Notes: generated by a model not told the origin, from the sequence alone. 64,000 bases of DNA from Phormidium tenue FACHB-886 (GCF_014764505.1 NZ_JACXWX010000009.1:1-64000); one strand, 5' to 3'; positions 45,628 through 56,315 are shown, counted from the first letter of the stretch. Program-made: numbers and translations.

Positions 45628-48600
45628 ATGTCAAACGCGGAACATCCCCCTTCTCATCGTGCCTCTACCTTGCGCCAGTGGGTAGCTCAGCTTCTTGAAC
45701 CGCACGGAATGCAGTTCAAGCTGCGGCTGCGTGGCAATACGCTACATTTACTGTGTCAAGCGTCTCCCTGCCCCGATCGCCTGCTAACGCTGCTGTGGCT
45801 GCTTCCCCAGCTTCAGCAAACCAACCTAAATAGTCTGATTCCGGTTGACCAACCTCCGGTGTATCAGCTTCAGCTTTATGGCAGTCTGCCTCATGCTCCC
45901 CGACCAGACTGGACTGCCTCAGTTTACTTAAACCAGCTCGATCGCCACCTAGAGAACGTCAAACACCGAGTAAGGCAAAGCGACCCGGCACTGATCCACG
46001 ATGGAGAACAAGCCGAGGCTGTATTGCCCTCCGCAAGTTCAGCGCTTGCCCTGTCTAACCGCAACTTGGCGCAGCAGGGACAAGAAACGGCGATCGCCAG
46101 CTACCTGAGCGAAGCTCTTAGCGATCTAGGGGTTGGGGTGCGAGTTAGCGCCAAGACCATTGCCTATAGACCGCCCGCGGCAGTACAGCTAAGCGTCGTT
46201 CCGCCCTCAGCGATGACAACCAAGCGGCTGTGGGTTGCCTGTGAAGCTGCCTATAGCCCTGATCCGGCACTAGTTTCAGAACCCATTACGCGCCGTCTGC
46301 GAGATCTGGAGATCGCCGGATATCGAGATGCGGTGATTCTGTTCCAAGTGGCAGGTGAAGCCCAGCCTGATTGGAAGCTGCGAGTTGACTTGACTCCCCC
46401 CAGCGATATGCTCAAAGAATGGGCGCGCTGGGGTGATGTAGAAGCAATTCGCCGCTTCTTAAATCAAACTGGCGAACCTCAAAACCTGCAAATTACAACT
46501 GCGTCTCTCAAAGAGTCGACGCTCCACCTCTTTTGCTCTACTTTTTCTGTTCCCCATCCTGAGATTCCCAACCAAGCCCAAGCACGCCACTGGGTGATTG
46601 AGCTTCTAGAAATGTTGGCTCCTCAAGGTATTCAGGCAGTGGCGCTGTATGGACATGTGGCTCAGGGCACATCCCAAACCACTGATCTACCTGCTTGGGT
46701 AGAGTGGGTGCAACTGCCTGCTGCAGTGCATCCGGCGCTGTCAGAATCGGCTTTGGATCTGGCACAGCAGGGAGATTGGGAAGCGATTGCCTTTTTGCTG
46801 CATCGGCTGCTGAATGCCAATTTGGAAGAGTATTTGCGGACGGGCGGCATCCGCCTACAGCTTCTGCCGAAGCAGGATTTGCTGCATGTGATGAGCGAAG
46901 CTGTGATTTGCCCAGAGCAGCGGCAAGTAGGTCCAACGATCGCTAAATTCTTGCGCCAGCTCAAGCTATCTCATCTAGCAGGGGTGCGGATTTATGGACG
47001 ACGCGCCGGACAAAAGCTGCCGCTCTGGAGCTATGGCGTTGATTTTGCTACACGCGATCGGCTGGTGCCAGAAGCTACGCCAGAATTTGCTGCGACGGAC
47101 GCTTTGGTAGGCGACCTGATCCCAACCGCTGACGAGCCAGTCCTACGCCCCGATCTGACTTCAGCAGATGTGCAAGCTGTTTGGCAGCGCTGGCAGCAGC
47201 GCGTGGTTCACGGCTTAGAGCAGACGTTAGTTCGCTCGCATCTCTTTGTGCCAAATCCTGGGACTCAGGCGCTGGTCACGACGACAGCTGAGCAGAACGG
47301 CTATCGCGATCGCTATCAGAGCATGAAGCTGGCAGCCGTTTGGGGAGCGGTTGGAATTCTGCTGACGCTGCAAACTAACTGGTTGGTCAGTCAGGCATTG
47401 CGCAATTTGACACCATCAGAAGCAAAAACGGCTCAGACGGCACCCACTCCAGCAGAACCGACAGATTTATCTGCGCCCGTGTTATCTTCTACGCTGCCGC
47501 CAGATTTGCCTGCGCCCGCTGTTTTCCAACCCCCGCCGTCTCCAGAAGCAAAGACAGATGAACCTCAGATTTTCAATTCGGAAGGGTTCACTCGCAGGGA
47601 GGGCACCGATCAGCAAGCCGAGCCTGCAGTCGATCGCGCCACCCCTCTTCCTAGCCCTGCTGCAAATCCCGCTGCCGTGGGTGCATCTGCTCCTGTTGCA
47701 CTACCTTATACGCCAACTACCCCAGCAGAAACCCAAATTACCGCAGAGATTCTGGCAGAATCATCCCTGCCTAGCTTTAACAGCCACCAGTTTGATGACA
47801 AGTTAAAGCTTTACTATCGGTTCTTGGAAGAGAACGGCAAACCACCAGACATCTTAGTTTTGGGCAGCTCTAGAGCGCTGCGGGGCATTGATCCAGTAGC
47901 GCTGAAGCAGGCGATCGCTGAGCTAGGCTACACCGATGTGACCATTTTTAACTTCGGTATCAATGGGGCAACGGCACAGGTCGCCGATCTGGTGCTGCAG
48001 CAGATGCTCACGCCTGACCAGCTACCGCGTCTGATTCTATGGGCGGACGGAGCTAGAGCCTTCAACAGCGGGGCAACAGATGTGACCTATAACGGGATCG
48101 TTGCTTCAGAAGGCTATCAACAGCTCTTGGCAGGCACATTTCCCATCCCTCATGCTGCCGATCAAGCTGCCCCTCAGCGGGTTGCCAGCGGTCTCAATAC
48201 AACCTTGACTAGCAGCTACGAATCGCTCGATCGCTGGCTAAGCAATCAGCTAGCCCAACTTTCGGGAACCTATGAAGAGCGCGATCGCCTCAAGCATTCC
48301 CTGCAGCAAGGTTTTACCCAGCTTGTGCCCTTGCCTGCAGAAGCAGTTCCGGGAAATAATCAGCCGCTTGCCACTCCATCAGCCGCCCAGCCGTTGGTGA
48401 ACCCGGATGGCTTTTTGTCACTGGCAGCGCAGTTTAACCCTGCAACCTACTACCAGAAGTATGCCAGGGTGATAGGGCAGTATGACAGCGACTATGAAGA
48501 CTTCCAGATTGCGGGACGGCAGGCAGCAGCATTGCAATCGCTTTTGCAATATACTCAATCCCACAATGTGCCTGTAGTATTTGTCAATCTACCTCTGACA

Positions 48601-48837
48601 GAAGACTATCTCGATCCGTTTCGCCGCCAGCACGAGCAGACTTTCAAAGACTTCATGGTTGAGCTGTCTCTACAGCAGCCCAGTTTAACATTCCGCGATT
48701 TGGGCGATCTCTGGACAACGCAGTACAGCTATTTTTCTGACCCTAGCCACTTGAATCGCTATGGTGCTTATGCCGTGTCGGAGCGGCTGGCGCAAGACCC
48801 GCTGATTCCCTGGGCTGGCAAAAAGCCCAAGCAGTAA
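45628..48837 (+). CDS. DUF1574 protein with repeated N-terminal modules, membrane anchor and SGNH-like domain
   Basis: 1069 residues. Residues about 9-105, 155-270, 272-385 and 386-490 appear to be divergent copies of one roughly 110-residue module: a helix (AIASYL, AIRRFL, AIAFLL), a strand, Pro, a helix and strand ending in a YG-like turn (QLQLYGSL, VALYGHVA, VRIYGRRA), then a Trp/Pro-rich end. A single membrane helix follows (about 567-590), then a Pro/Ala/Glu-rich linker (595-700). The C-terminal DUF1574 domain starts near 740 with ILVLGSSRALRGIDP, like SGNH esterases and AlgJ/AlgX acetyltransferases, and includes FSDPSHLNRYG. It may modify surface glycans. ATG 45628 is preferred over TTG 45622. 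Confidence 0.82.
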   Translation: MSNAEHPPSHRASTLRQWVAQLLEPHGMQFKLRLRGNTLHLLCQASPCPDRLLTLLWLLPQLQQTNLNSLIPVDQPPVYQLQLYGSLPHAPRPDWTASVYLNQLDRHLENVKHRVRQSDPALIHDGEQAEAVLPSASSALALSNRNLAQQGQETAIASYLSEALSDLGVGVRVSAKTIAYRPPAAVQLSVVPPSAMTTKRLWVACEAAYSPDPALVSEPITRRLRDLEIAGYRDAVILFQVAGEAQPDWKLRVDLTPPSDMLKEWARWGDVEAIRRFLNQTGEPQNLQITTASLKESTLHLFCSTFSVPHPEIPNQAQARHWVIELLEMLAPQGIQAVALYGHVAQGTSQTTDLPAWVEWVQLPAAVHPALSESALDLAQQGDWEAIAFLLHRLLNANLEEYLRTGGIRLQLLPKQDLLHVMSEAVICPEQRQVGPTIAKFLRQLKLSHLAGVRIYGRRAGQKLPLWSYGVDFATRDRLVPEATPEFAATDALVGDLIPTADEPVLRPDLTSADVQAVWQRWQQRVVHGLEQTLVRSHLFVPNPGTQALVTTTAEQNGYRDRYQSMKLAAVWGAVGILLTLQTNWLVSQALRNLTPSEAKTAQTAPTPAEPTDLSAPVLSSTLPPDLPAPAVFQPPPSPEAKTDEPQIFNSEGFTRREGTDQQAEPAVDRATPLPSPAANPAAVGASAPVALPYTPTTPAETQITAEILAESSLPSFNSHQFDDKLKLYYRFLEENGKPPDILVLGSSRALRGIDPVALKQAIAELGYTDVTIFNFGINGATAQVADLVLQQMLTPDQLPRLILWADGARAFNSGATDVTYNGIVASEGYQQLLAGTFPIPHAADQAAPQRVASGLNTTLTSSYESLDRWLSNQLAQLSGTYEERDRLKHSLQQGFTQLVPLPAEAVPGNNQPLATPSAAQPLVNPDGFLSLAAQFNPATYYQKYARVIGQYDSDYEDFQIAGRQAAALQSLLQYTQSHNVPVVFVNLPLTEDYLDPFRRQHEQTFKDFMVELSLQQPSLTFRDLGDLWTTQYSYFSDPSHLNRYGAYAVSERLAQDPLIPWAGKKPKQ

Positions 48838-48843
48838 TCGCTC

Positions 48844-51237
48844 TCAATCGTTAGATTCTGGTGCCAGTGATGCCGAAAACCGGCTAAATACCACCCGATC
48901 GCGCTTCCAGGTCGGATACCAGTAGAGATCTTGAGCAACCTCGTGGGGATGAAGCTGGTCTTGCTCCGGGAAGCAAACTACCCCAATATTATTTCGCCCC
49001 ACTACTTCTTTCCCCTCCTGCAGCCAGCGATTTTGCCAGAGGCGGTTGAACTGAGTCAGGAAGCGATCGATCCACCGCTTCGGACGCGCAGCTGGCTTGA
49101 GCCACTGAACGCCACGTCGAAACACTTGAGCAGGCTGACGATCCAGCCAGTGGACGCGATAGCGCCAGTCCGGTGGAGCAGATTGGGTAAACCAGCCCCA
49201 AACTGCCGAACGGCGAATCACTTTGTCGCCAGAGCGGGGAGGACGACGGCTCCCTTGAGGTTTCTCCGATGAGCCTTTTGGCTGCACCCAGCCAACCCAG
49301 TCTTGGTCAAGTTCGGGCAGCAGTGATTTAAGTTTGGTGTGGACTATCCGCGTCTTTGCCTCTGAATTTTTGATGGCACTGGAAGTAAGCTGAATCAGCA
49401 TCTGGGAGGCAATATTGGCATGGGGGTCAGTCTGCAAATCGTCGTGTGACCAATACTCTAGGCGCACCGCGGAGCCATAGTGAATATCACCAGAGAGGAT
49501 AATGATGCAATCGCGGCACTCAAACAGCACCGACAGTAGTTTGGCAAACGCCACCTTGTTAATATTCCAGGCATCTCCAACATCGTTCTTGAACGTTGTG
49601 CCCTGCTGCAAATTCCAATGTTGAATCCAGTCAATCAAACGGAGGCTAATTAGATTCGTGGGAGCGACCACAAAGGTAGCAACAATTCTGCTATCAGTAC
49701 CGGGTGTCTGTGGGCGATCGGTTTGAGTGAGCGGCCAACGGATCTGGAGATCAAACGCAGACGGACTCAGCAGCATTGGTGGTGCCTGCGGAGAAGCTTC
49801 ACCCGCCGGATAGCCACGCCAAGTCCGCGTATCCAGCACCACCACCTCATGACAGCTGCCGCGAACGATATAGTGCCACTGCAGCGATTGGCAATCCTCA
49901 GTTGAAGAGGTTCCGCTAGCGGGCGCTAGCACCCACACTTCCCCGTCTAGCCGCAGTTCTGGCAATCCTGTGACAGGATTTTGAGGCGGCAAGCCGAGGC
50001 ATTGGGCGATCGTTTTACCTGCAGCCAGGTTAGTTCCACCCGAAGCCACCCAGTCTGCCGTTGCCTGTAGCAGCTTTTCGCCCACCTGCCCTGGCTCAAA
50101 CTGGTCGGGTGTATTGCCCCAAGCCTGAAACAGCGCATAGGCAAGCAAGCCATTTTGCACAACCCGCTGACCCATCGGCTTGCCCAGCACTTGCAAACAC
50201 CATGCCTGATTCAGATTCCAGTCATCGCTAATATCATGATCGTCAAAGATCATGTAGGTGGAAACATTGGCAAGCGCCCGCCGCACCTTCCACAGGGTGT
50301 AAACAAACTCTTCGAGGGGACCAGCTTCTTTATCCCAATATTTGGCTTGCGCTGCAGTACCATTAATTTCTGCCACGGTGGGCAGGGTTGTCCACAATAC
50401 AGGCGACCAAACAAACAGATAGATGGCAGCATACTCGCCCAGGCTAAAAAGATGAGAGCGATCGCACTCTGGCTTTCCGTGCAGCCCTGCCGTAAAGCCT
50501 GCCCACTCCTCGGCAACAACGCTTCGATGTCCGGCTCTTAGCCGGCTTGCCGTTAAGTCTACTCCTGCGTAGGATGCAGTGGGCAGCGCCTCCGACCAGC
50601 CCAGCAGCGTTTCGCTTGCGTCAGTAAGCTGCCACAGCAAGGCATCAGCGACATCGTCGCCATAAACCTGATCGCCTGTCAAAAAGAGCTGGTGAGGGCG
50701 ATCGTCTGCCGATTCAGCGTTTTGTTCAATCAACTCATCCAGAATAGGCAAGGTGTCTGCTTCGCCACCATGAGGCTTGCGGCAGGAACCATGAACTATT
50801 TTGAGGCTGCTGAGGCGGGCTGGCGGCAGTGAGAAGGTCGGCAAGCCGTGGTTGAAATAGCTAATCGGCACAGCCGGAAAAGCAAGCGAATGCAGCGCTT
50901 GCTGCAGGGGGATTGGCGATTCTGCCGCATCCGTTTGAACCATCAGATCGTAGGCATAAACTTGCCCAGGCTGCAGCTTCTCACTCGCTTTGCTGCTGGC
51001 TGTGACCGCAACCACATGTAGAAATTGACCTAGCGCAACCGTAGTCCGACTCCCGCTTAACACTGCCTGCAGCATAATGCTGTCTGCCCGGGTTTCATGA
51101 ACCTGAAGCGTCACCGTACCAGGATGTTTCAGCGCTAGCCAAACGGTAACAGCATCGGGTTCAACGCGTCGCAAAATGGGTCCTGCCAGAATCAGGGGAA
51201 GCTGAGCGAGGCGATCGCTCAAAGGAGTCCATGTCAT
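48844..51237 (-). CDS. PhoD-like metallophosphatase
   Basis: 797 residues. The metallophosphoesterase core shows the PhoD order: LKIVHGSCRKPHGG, LFLTGDQVYGDDVADALLW, the H-D pair in YMIFDDHDISDDWNLNQAW, and IILSGDIHYGSAVRLEYW. PhoD enzymes are calcium/iron-dependent phosphodiesterases and monoesterases. The N-terminal 130 residues form a beta-sandwich, and the last 150 are basic and variable. I see no Tat signal, so this is probably a cytoplasmic PhoD-like enzyme rather than the exported alkaline phosphatase. It converges on the DUF1574 gene with only 6 bases between stops. Confidence 0.87.
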   Translation of the reverse strand: MTWTPLSDRLAQLPLILAGPILRRVEPDAVTVWLALKHPGTVTLQVHETRADSIMLQAVLSGSRTTVALGQFLHVVAVTASSKASEKLQPGQVYAYDLMVQTDAAESPIPLQQALHSLAFPAVPISYFNHGLPTFSLPPARLSSLKIVHGSCRKPHGGEADTLPILDELIEQNAESADDRPHQLFLTGDQVYGDDVADALLWQLTDASETLLGWSEALPTASYAGVDLTASRLRAGHRSVVAEEWAGFTAGLHGKPECDRSHLFSLGEYAAIYLFVWSPVLWTTLPTVAEINGTAAQAKYWDKEAGPLEEFVYTLWKVRRALANVSTYMIFDDHDISDDWNLNQAWCLQVLGKPMGQRVVQNGLLAYALFQAWGNTPDQFEPGQVGEKLLQATADWVASGGTNLAAGKTIAQCLGLPPQNPVTGLPELRLDGEVWVLAPASGTSSTEDCQSLQWHYIVRGSCHEVVVLDTRTWRGYPAGEASPQAPPMLLSPSAFDLQIRWPLTQTDRPQTPGTDSRIVATFVVAPTNLISLRLIDWIQHWNLQQGTTFKNDVGDAWNINKVAFAKLLSVLFECRDCIIILSGDIHYGSAVRLEYWSHDDLQTDPHANIASQMLIQLTSSAIKNSEAKTRIVHTKLKSLLPELDQDWVGWVQPKGSSEKPQGSRRPPRSGDKVIRRSAVWGWFTQSAPPDWRYRVHWLDRQPAQVFRRGVQWLKPAARPKRWIDRFLTQFNRLWQNRWLQEGKEVVGRNNIGVVCFPEQDQLHPHEVAQDLYWYPTWKRDRVVFSRFSASLAPESND

Positions 51238-51446
51238 AGGTTCAATAGAAATTCTGCCACTGCTTTGAGATTGTTTGAAGAATCAATTTTCGGCTCTTTT
51301 CAAACAAGGCGTCTAGATTCCTCAATTTAGCATCGTGTTAACGCGCCGACCCTCCATAGGTTAATTTTATGGCACGGTAGTTAAATCGAAAGTCAGTCAA
51401 ACAATCGCCTCTCTTCATTACGCTACAATGCAACGGGAGGTTGAAC

Positions 51447-52874
51447 ATGGCTGACTTGATTCTGTTTTGGCATCGACGCGATCTACGAACTGTAGATAAT
51501 ATTGGGCTGGTAGCTGCCCGCCAACGAACTCCCAAAGTGGTTGGTGTATTTTGCCTTGATCCAGGCATCCTCGACAATGGCGATGTTGCCCCTGCCAGAG
51601 TAAATTATCTAATTGGCAGCCTGCAAGCGTTACAAGCAGACTATGCCAAGGCAGGTAGCCAGTTGCTTATCCTCAAAGGTAATCCAGCCGCACAATTACC
51701 GTCGATCGCCACTGCTCTTCAGGCAACAGCTGTATTTTTGAATCGAGACGTAGAGCCCTATGCGCGGGAGCGCGATCGCGCCGTTGCCGAAGCCTTGCGC
51801 CAAGCCGGAATCACCGTTGAAGCTTTCTGGGATCAGTTGCTCCATGCACCTAAAGAGATTGTCACTGGAGCGGGCAGTCCCTATACGGTTTACACTCCCT
51901 TCTGGCGCAACTGGAGCAGCAGAGGAAAAGCACAACCTGTACCCAGCCTGCAGGGGGCTGAGCCACTGACTGCAGCTGAACAGAACGCAGCTGCAGTCGC
52001 TGGGGCAGTCGCTCTACCTTCTGCCAAAGACTTAGGCTTTGTCTGGGAGCATCCCTTGCTGCTGTCACCCGGAACTGAAGCCGCCCAAGCGCAGCTAGAG
52101 GAGTTTTGCAGCCGTACCATCACTGAGTATGGAGAACAGCGCAACTTTCCTGCCGTTGCCGGAACTTCTCATCTCAGCGCTGCTCACAAGTTTGGCACGA
52201 TCGGTATCCGCACGGTTTGGCAAGCCACTCAAGCTGCCCAAGCCGATAGCCGCAGCGATGAAGCCCGCGAAAATATCCGGGTTTGGCAGCAGGAGCTAGC
52301 CTGGCGCGAGTTTTATCAGCACTGCATGTACTTTTTCCCAGAATTAGCCACGGGTCCCTATCGGCAACAGCTCAAAAATTTTCCGTGGGAAGATAACGAA
52401 GCATACTTTCAAGCCTGGTGCGATGGGCAGACGGGCTACCCAATCGTCGATGCTGCTATGCGCCAGCTCAACGAAAGCGGCTGGATGCACAACCGTTGCC
52501 GCATGATCGTGGCTAATTTCCTGACTAAAGATTTGATCGTCAACTGGCAGTGGGGCGAGAACTATTTCATGCAGAAGCTCTATGATGGCGATCTCTCTGC
52601 CAACAATGGCGGCTGGCAGTGGAGTGCCTCTAGCGGCATGGATCCCAAGCCTCTACGTATCTTTAATCCTGCCAGCCAAGCCCAAAAGTTTGACCCAGAA
52701 GCAGAATATATTCGTGAGTGGCTGCCAGAACTGCGGAGTATAGAGACTGAACACCTGGTGACTGGCAAAATCCCTTCAGGAGAACGCGATCGCTGCGGCT
52801 ACCCTGCCCCAATTGTCGATCACAACAAACGACAGGCACTGTTCAAAATACTATATCAGCAGCAAAAGCAGTAA
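51447..52874 (+). CDS. phrA: Deoxyribodipyrimidine photolyase (CPD photolyase)
   Basis: 475 residues. It repairs cyclobutane pyrimidine dimers using blue light. The antenna domain begins [20 protein letters not shown]. The FAD-binding helical domain has [60 protein letters not shown] and [20 protein letters not shown], all intact. Length and sequence resemble the cyanobacterial class I enzyme with a deazaflavin antenna. The ATG at 51447 has GGGAGG 6 bases upstream. Confidence 0.95.
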   Translation: MADLILFWHRRDLRTVDNIGLVAARQRTPKVVGVFCLDPGILDNGDVAPARVNYLIGSLQALQADYAKAGSQLLILKGNPAAQLPSIATALQATAVFLNRDVEPYARERDRAVAEALRQAGITVEAFWDQLLHAPKEIVTGAGSPYTVYTPFWRNWSSRGKAQPVPSLQGAEPLTAAEQNAAAVAGAVALPSAKDLGFVWEHPLLLSPGTEAAQAQLEEFCSRTITEYGEQRNFPAVAGTSHLSAAHKFGTIGIRTVWQATQAAQADSRSDEARENIRVWQQELAWREFYQHCMYFFPELATGPYRQQLKNFPWEDNEAYFQAWCDGQTGYPIVDAAMRQLNESGWMHNRCRMIVANFLTKDLIVNWQWGENYFMQKLYDGDLSANNGGWQWSASSGMDPKPLRIFNPASQAQKFDPEAEYIREWLPELRSIETEHLVTGKIPSGERDRCGYPAPIVDHNKRQALFKILYQQQKQ

Positions 52875-52950
52875 AAAAACTGGAAGCTGTGGAAAGTGCA
52901 GCCCACAGCAATAAACGTATGTGTTTGCAAAGCGCTATGAAACACCGCTT

Positions 52951-53604
52951 TTAAGCAAACATAGTCCGATTCATCAGCATTGAATGAGTTGGCAAAGTAA
53001 TATGACGATCGCTGTCTATCCGCAGCCAGCCTTCTTCCTGGAGCTGGCTCAGCAAGCGAGTTACAGTAACGCGAGTTGTGCCGATCGCATTGGCTAACTG
53101 CTGATGAGTGAGCCGCACACTTAGCCGACTGCCATTCGATACGGGCTGACCCACTTCTTGCACCAGCAGCAGCAGCAGATGCCGCAGTCGATCTTCTACC
53201 CGTCGATAGCCTATCATCGCCAGTATTGCCTCACTTTGCTGCAGGCGACGCAGCAGATGCCGAAAAATTCCTTGCGTTAATAGCGGGGACTGTTCTACCT
53301 CAGCCATCTTGAGACGCATCAAGTCCACATCTGTTAGCGCCACAGCCTGATATGGACGAATCAGCGCCAGCGGCAAACCAAACGGCATCGAAGGACAAGC
53401 CAACCCCAGCAGCGCTTCATCACCGCTGTCGTAGAGCGTCCCAAGCTGCACTACTCCCCGACAAACCACCAACACCTCATCGGGCAGCATCCGAATCGCT
53501 TGTCCACTCCGATAAGGCTGCAAACTTCGACCTTGGTAAAGCTCCTCCAATAGTTGACGCAGTTCAGGCTGAGGCTTCGCAGCCAAGGCAGAAGAGTGGA
53601 GCAT
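52951..53604 (-). CDS. Crp/Fnr-family transcriptional regulator
   Basis: 217 residues. The N-terminal cyclic-nucleotide-binding-like beta barrel covers about 25-115, but the cAMP-contact motif (E-x8-R-S-A type) is not present, so it probably does not bind cAMP. A dimerisation helix follows. The C-terminal helix-turn-helix is LTHQQLANAIGTTRVTVTRL, close to that of NtcA-type regulators. It is not NtcA itself: the overall sequence is too different. No Fe-S cysteines as in FNR. It precedes trpE on the opposite strand order (tail to head, 100 bases), with no evident regulatory link. Confidence 0.85.
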   Translation of the reverse strand: MLHSSALAAKPQPELRQLLEELYQGRSLQPYRSGQAIRMLPDEVLVVCRGVVQLGTLYDSGDEALLGLACPSMPFGLPLALIRPYQAVALTDVDLMRLKMAEVEQSPLLTQGIFRHLLRRLQQSEAILAMIGYRRVEDRLRHLLLLLVQEVGQPVSNGSRLSVRLTHQQLANAIGTTRVTVTRLLSQLQEEGWLRIDSDRHITLPTHSMLMNRTMFA

Positions 53605-53707
53605 ACAGCAGACCTAGCTAACATCCGACCATCAGCATAGTTGCCCCATCTAAAGAGCGGGTAATTGAAAGATTGTCAGGAAGTTAAGGTTATGGACAGG
53701 TCTTCGC

Positions 53708-55255
53708 CTAATTCTTTAAGCTGCGAATCGCTTCTAACATGCCTCTGGCTTTGTTTAGCGTCTCTTCGTATTCGCGCTCAGGGTCAGAATCTGCGACGAG
53801 TCCAGCTCCAGCTTGAACGTTGACCGTGTGGGTACCATCAGGCTGGCTGCGAACGACCATGGTACGAATGGCGATCGCCGTGTTCAATTGTCCCTCAAAA
53901 TCATAGTAGCCGTATGCACCGGAGTATACACCGCGCCGACAAGGTTCGAGATCGTGGATAATTTCCATTGCTCGAATTTTGGGTGCGCCGCTGACAGTTC
54001 CAGCCGGAAAGCAGGCTTTCAGAAGCTCCCAAGCCGTTTTGCCGTCAGCCAGTTTGCCGACTACATTGCTAACAATATGCATCACATGCGAATAGCGCTC
54101 GATCACCATCAGCTCGTCTACTATGACCGTGCCGCTAGCGCAAACCCGCCCCAAGTCGTTGCGCCCCAAATCCACCAGCATCACATGTTCGGCAATTTCT
54201 TTGGGGTCTTGCAGCAGGTCTTCGGCATAAGCGGCATCATCAGGCAGAGTTTTCCCTCGCGGACGGGTTCCCGCAATGGGGCGCACTGTCGCAACCTTCG
54301 AGCCACTTCCATCCAGCGCCAAATCTGCCTTTACCATTACCTCCGGACTGGAGCCAATGATCTGCCAGTCGGGAAAGTGGAAGTATGCCATGTAGGGCGA
54401 TGGGTTGATTAGCCGCAGCGATCGATACAGCGCAAACGGATCGCCCTGGTACTCCGTTGAGAGCCGCTGCGAAATCACTACCTGGAAGATATCGCCTGCT
54501 CGAATATGCGCTTTGGCTCGCTCCACATTGGCACAATACTGCTCTTTGGTGGTGTTGCTGGTATAGCCAATTGCCCGCCGCTCGTCTTGGGGTTCTCCCT
54601 TGCGAACGGGTGTCCATTGCAGCAGCGTGTCTTGTCCTGAGAGGGGCAGCTGCAGCTTATTGACGAGCTGCCGGACGCGATCGCAGGCTTGCTGATATGC
54701 CTCCTCCAGATTGGTTTGGGGGTGGCGCAGATCGGCATAGGCGATCGCCCAAATTTTGCGCTGCACCTGGTCGAAAATCAGCAGATGGTCAATCTGCATC
54801 CACAATCCGTCGGGTAGATCGGTTTCAGCCAGCGGATAGATTGGCACACGAGGTTCAATCCAGTTGATTAGCTCATAGCCCCAGAAGCCAAACAGCCCAC
54901 CAATTCCGGGCGGCAGCAGCGGCAGCTTTACAGGCTGGTAGGGAGCGAGGCAAGTTGCTAGCGCCTGAAACGGATCGCCCTCAAACTCATGACTCGAGCC
55001 ATCTCGATAGGTTTGCGTTGTGCGATCGCCTCTTGTCTCCAAAATCCACAGCGGGTCGCAGCCCAGAAAGCTGTAGCGTCCGATCTTCTCCCCCCCTTCC
55101 ACCGACTCCAGCAAAAAGCTGTAGGGTTGTCCAGCGCAAACCTTAAACCAAGCAGAGACAGGAGTATCTAGGTCGGCAACCCATTCTTGATACACCGGCA
55201 CAAAGTTTCCCTGCTGCGCCAAGGCTTTGAACTGGTCAAAATCGGGGAAGATCAT
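53708..55255 (-). CDS. trpE: Anthranilate synthase component I
   Basis: 515 residues. It converts chorismate to anthranilate, the first step of tryptophan synthesis, using ammonia from a TrpG glutaminase. The N-terminal domain has the tryptophan-binding sequence SFLLESVEGGEKIGRYSFLG. The chorismate-binding domain has IGSSPEVMVK, RPIAGTRPRGKTLPDDA, HVMLVDLGRNDLGRV, GTVSGAPKIRAMEII and GVYSGAYGYYDFEG, all conserved. The LLES feedback motif is intact, so it should be inhibited by tryptophan. Length is standard. The TrpG partner is not in the window. Confidence 0.96.
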   Translation of the reverse strand: MIFPDFDQFKALAQQGNFVPVYQEWVADLDTPVSAWFKVCAGQPYSFLLESVEGGEKIGRYSFLGCDPLWILETRGDRTTQTYRDGSSHEFEGDPFQALATCLAPYQPVKLPLLPPGIGGLFGFWGYELINWIEPRVPIYPLAETDLPDGLWMQIDHLLIFDQVQRKIWAIAYADLRHPQTNLEEAYQQACDRVRQLVNKLQLPLSGQDTLLQWTPVRKGEPQDERRAIGYTSNTTKEQYCANVERAKAHIRAGDIFQVVISQRLSTEYQGDPFALYRSLRLINPSPYMAYFHFPDWQIIGSSPEVMVKADLALDGSGSKVATVRPIAGTRPRGKTLPDDAAYAEDLLQDPKEIAEHVMLVDLGRNDLGRVCASGTVIVDELMVIERYSHVMHIVSNVVGKLADGKTAWELLKACFPAGTVSGAPKIRAMEIIHDLEPCRRGVYSGAYGYYDFEGQLNTAIAIRTMVVRSQPDGTHTVNVQAGAGLVADSDPEREYEETLNKARGMLEAIRSLKN

Positions 55256-55992
55256 GAATTCACCCTAACTCCTGCTGCCTAGTAAAGTTCATCAAGTTTA
55301 CCATTCCTGATAGCAACTCCGTTGGTAAAGCTCCACACCACCCGTTCTAAAAAATCAAGCGCACAGCCCGACTGTGGAGCTGTCACGAGCAGAGCTTTCA
55401 CAAAGCATAAAAGAGTAGATCTACTGAAACCGGATTTCTGCCTAAAAGGCTGTGCTCGTCCAAAACTAAAACTGCAACAGTTTGATTGCTCACCCAGGGC
55501 AAAATCTCCTAAGCTAATGTCCAAGCGATAAAGCCCCCTTCACCCGATTGCAGGATGAAAATGTCAGGAAATTTAGAGATGATTTGTATATAAAGCTAAT
55601 GGATTTGGCTTAGACTGTCAGAGGGGTGAGGTCAGTGGTCTCTACAGCAATAGCGCTACACTCGCTGACCTGAATAAAGTAAAAATACTGTGGGCTTATG
55701 GGTCTGTGTTGCATAGGTTTAGGAAAGATCAAACAATCCCATTGTTGATCTAGTCCATGACTCAGCTTCAACAGGCTAATTGAAAAGGCTAACTAAAAAG
55801 CTAAACGCACCGCAACTCTACAGTCCAACTTTCGAATCCCTTGTCCTCTACACAAGCTGACAGTCTAAACTACTCGTAGGTAAGACTATTTAGGCAAACT
55901 GAATTGCAGCTCGATCTAGGTCAAGTCCCTTCACCCCGCCATAGACTGCCCCAACTCCCCCTCCATCACTTAGTTCATACAAACTTAAACTC
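55256..55992. other. 740-bp gene-free stretch
   Basis: No supported gene. Short frames on both strands near 55279-55531 overlap each other. TTCGAATCCCTTGTCC near 55841 is reminiscent of a tRNA T-arm, but no matching stem or acceptor could be found. The trpE promoter must lie at the left and that of the 78-aa gene at the right. Confidence 0.4.
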
Positions 55993-56229
55993 ATGAGAGA
56001 TTTCGTTTTAGATGCCCCAACTGCCAACCGCTACACCTACTTTGTGGCGCACTACGGCAAAGAGTTTCAGTATCAAACTGCTGTACTACACGTCCGGCAC
56101 GATTTCACCGACTCCATCCAGGATCTACACATCCGCATCCGCGATCGCATCAACGGTGTTCTGGGAGAAGAAACTCCCTCTTGTTATCACATCTTGGCGC
56201 TAGCCGCTCCCGAAGCGATCCCGGTGTAA
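55993..56229 (+). CDS. Small conserved protein of unknown function (78 aa)
   Basis: 78 residues with clear protein character: NRYTYFVAHYGKEFQYQTAV, LHVRHDFTDSIQDLHIRIRD and PSCYHILALAAPEAIPV. Alternating strands and a helix suggest a small alpha/beta fold. I do not recognise a domain. It is monocistronic with its own terminator. Confidence 0.7.
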   Translation: MRDFVLDAPTANRYTYFVAHYGKEFQYQTAVLHVRHDFTDSIQDLHIRIRDRINGVLGEETPSCYHILALAAPEAIPV

Positions 56230-56288
56230 CGGTAATTAATCAATAAATCCGCTATTGAAAACACAATAGGCAAGCTGTTGAAAACAAA

Positions 56289-56315
56289 GGCAGGGCGCTA
56301 AGCACCCTGCCCTTT
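56289..56315 (+). terminator. Terminator after the 78-aa gene
   Basis: GGCAGGG (56289-56295) pairs perfectly with CCCTGCC (56305-56311), followed by CTTTT. It also lies just beyond the stop of the converging SLH gene. Confidence 0.75.

Noticed and set aside
55835-55870. tRNA T-arm-like sequence TTCGAATCCCTTG
   Set aside because: No matching T-stem, anticodon arm or acceptor stem could be built around it.
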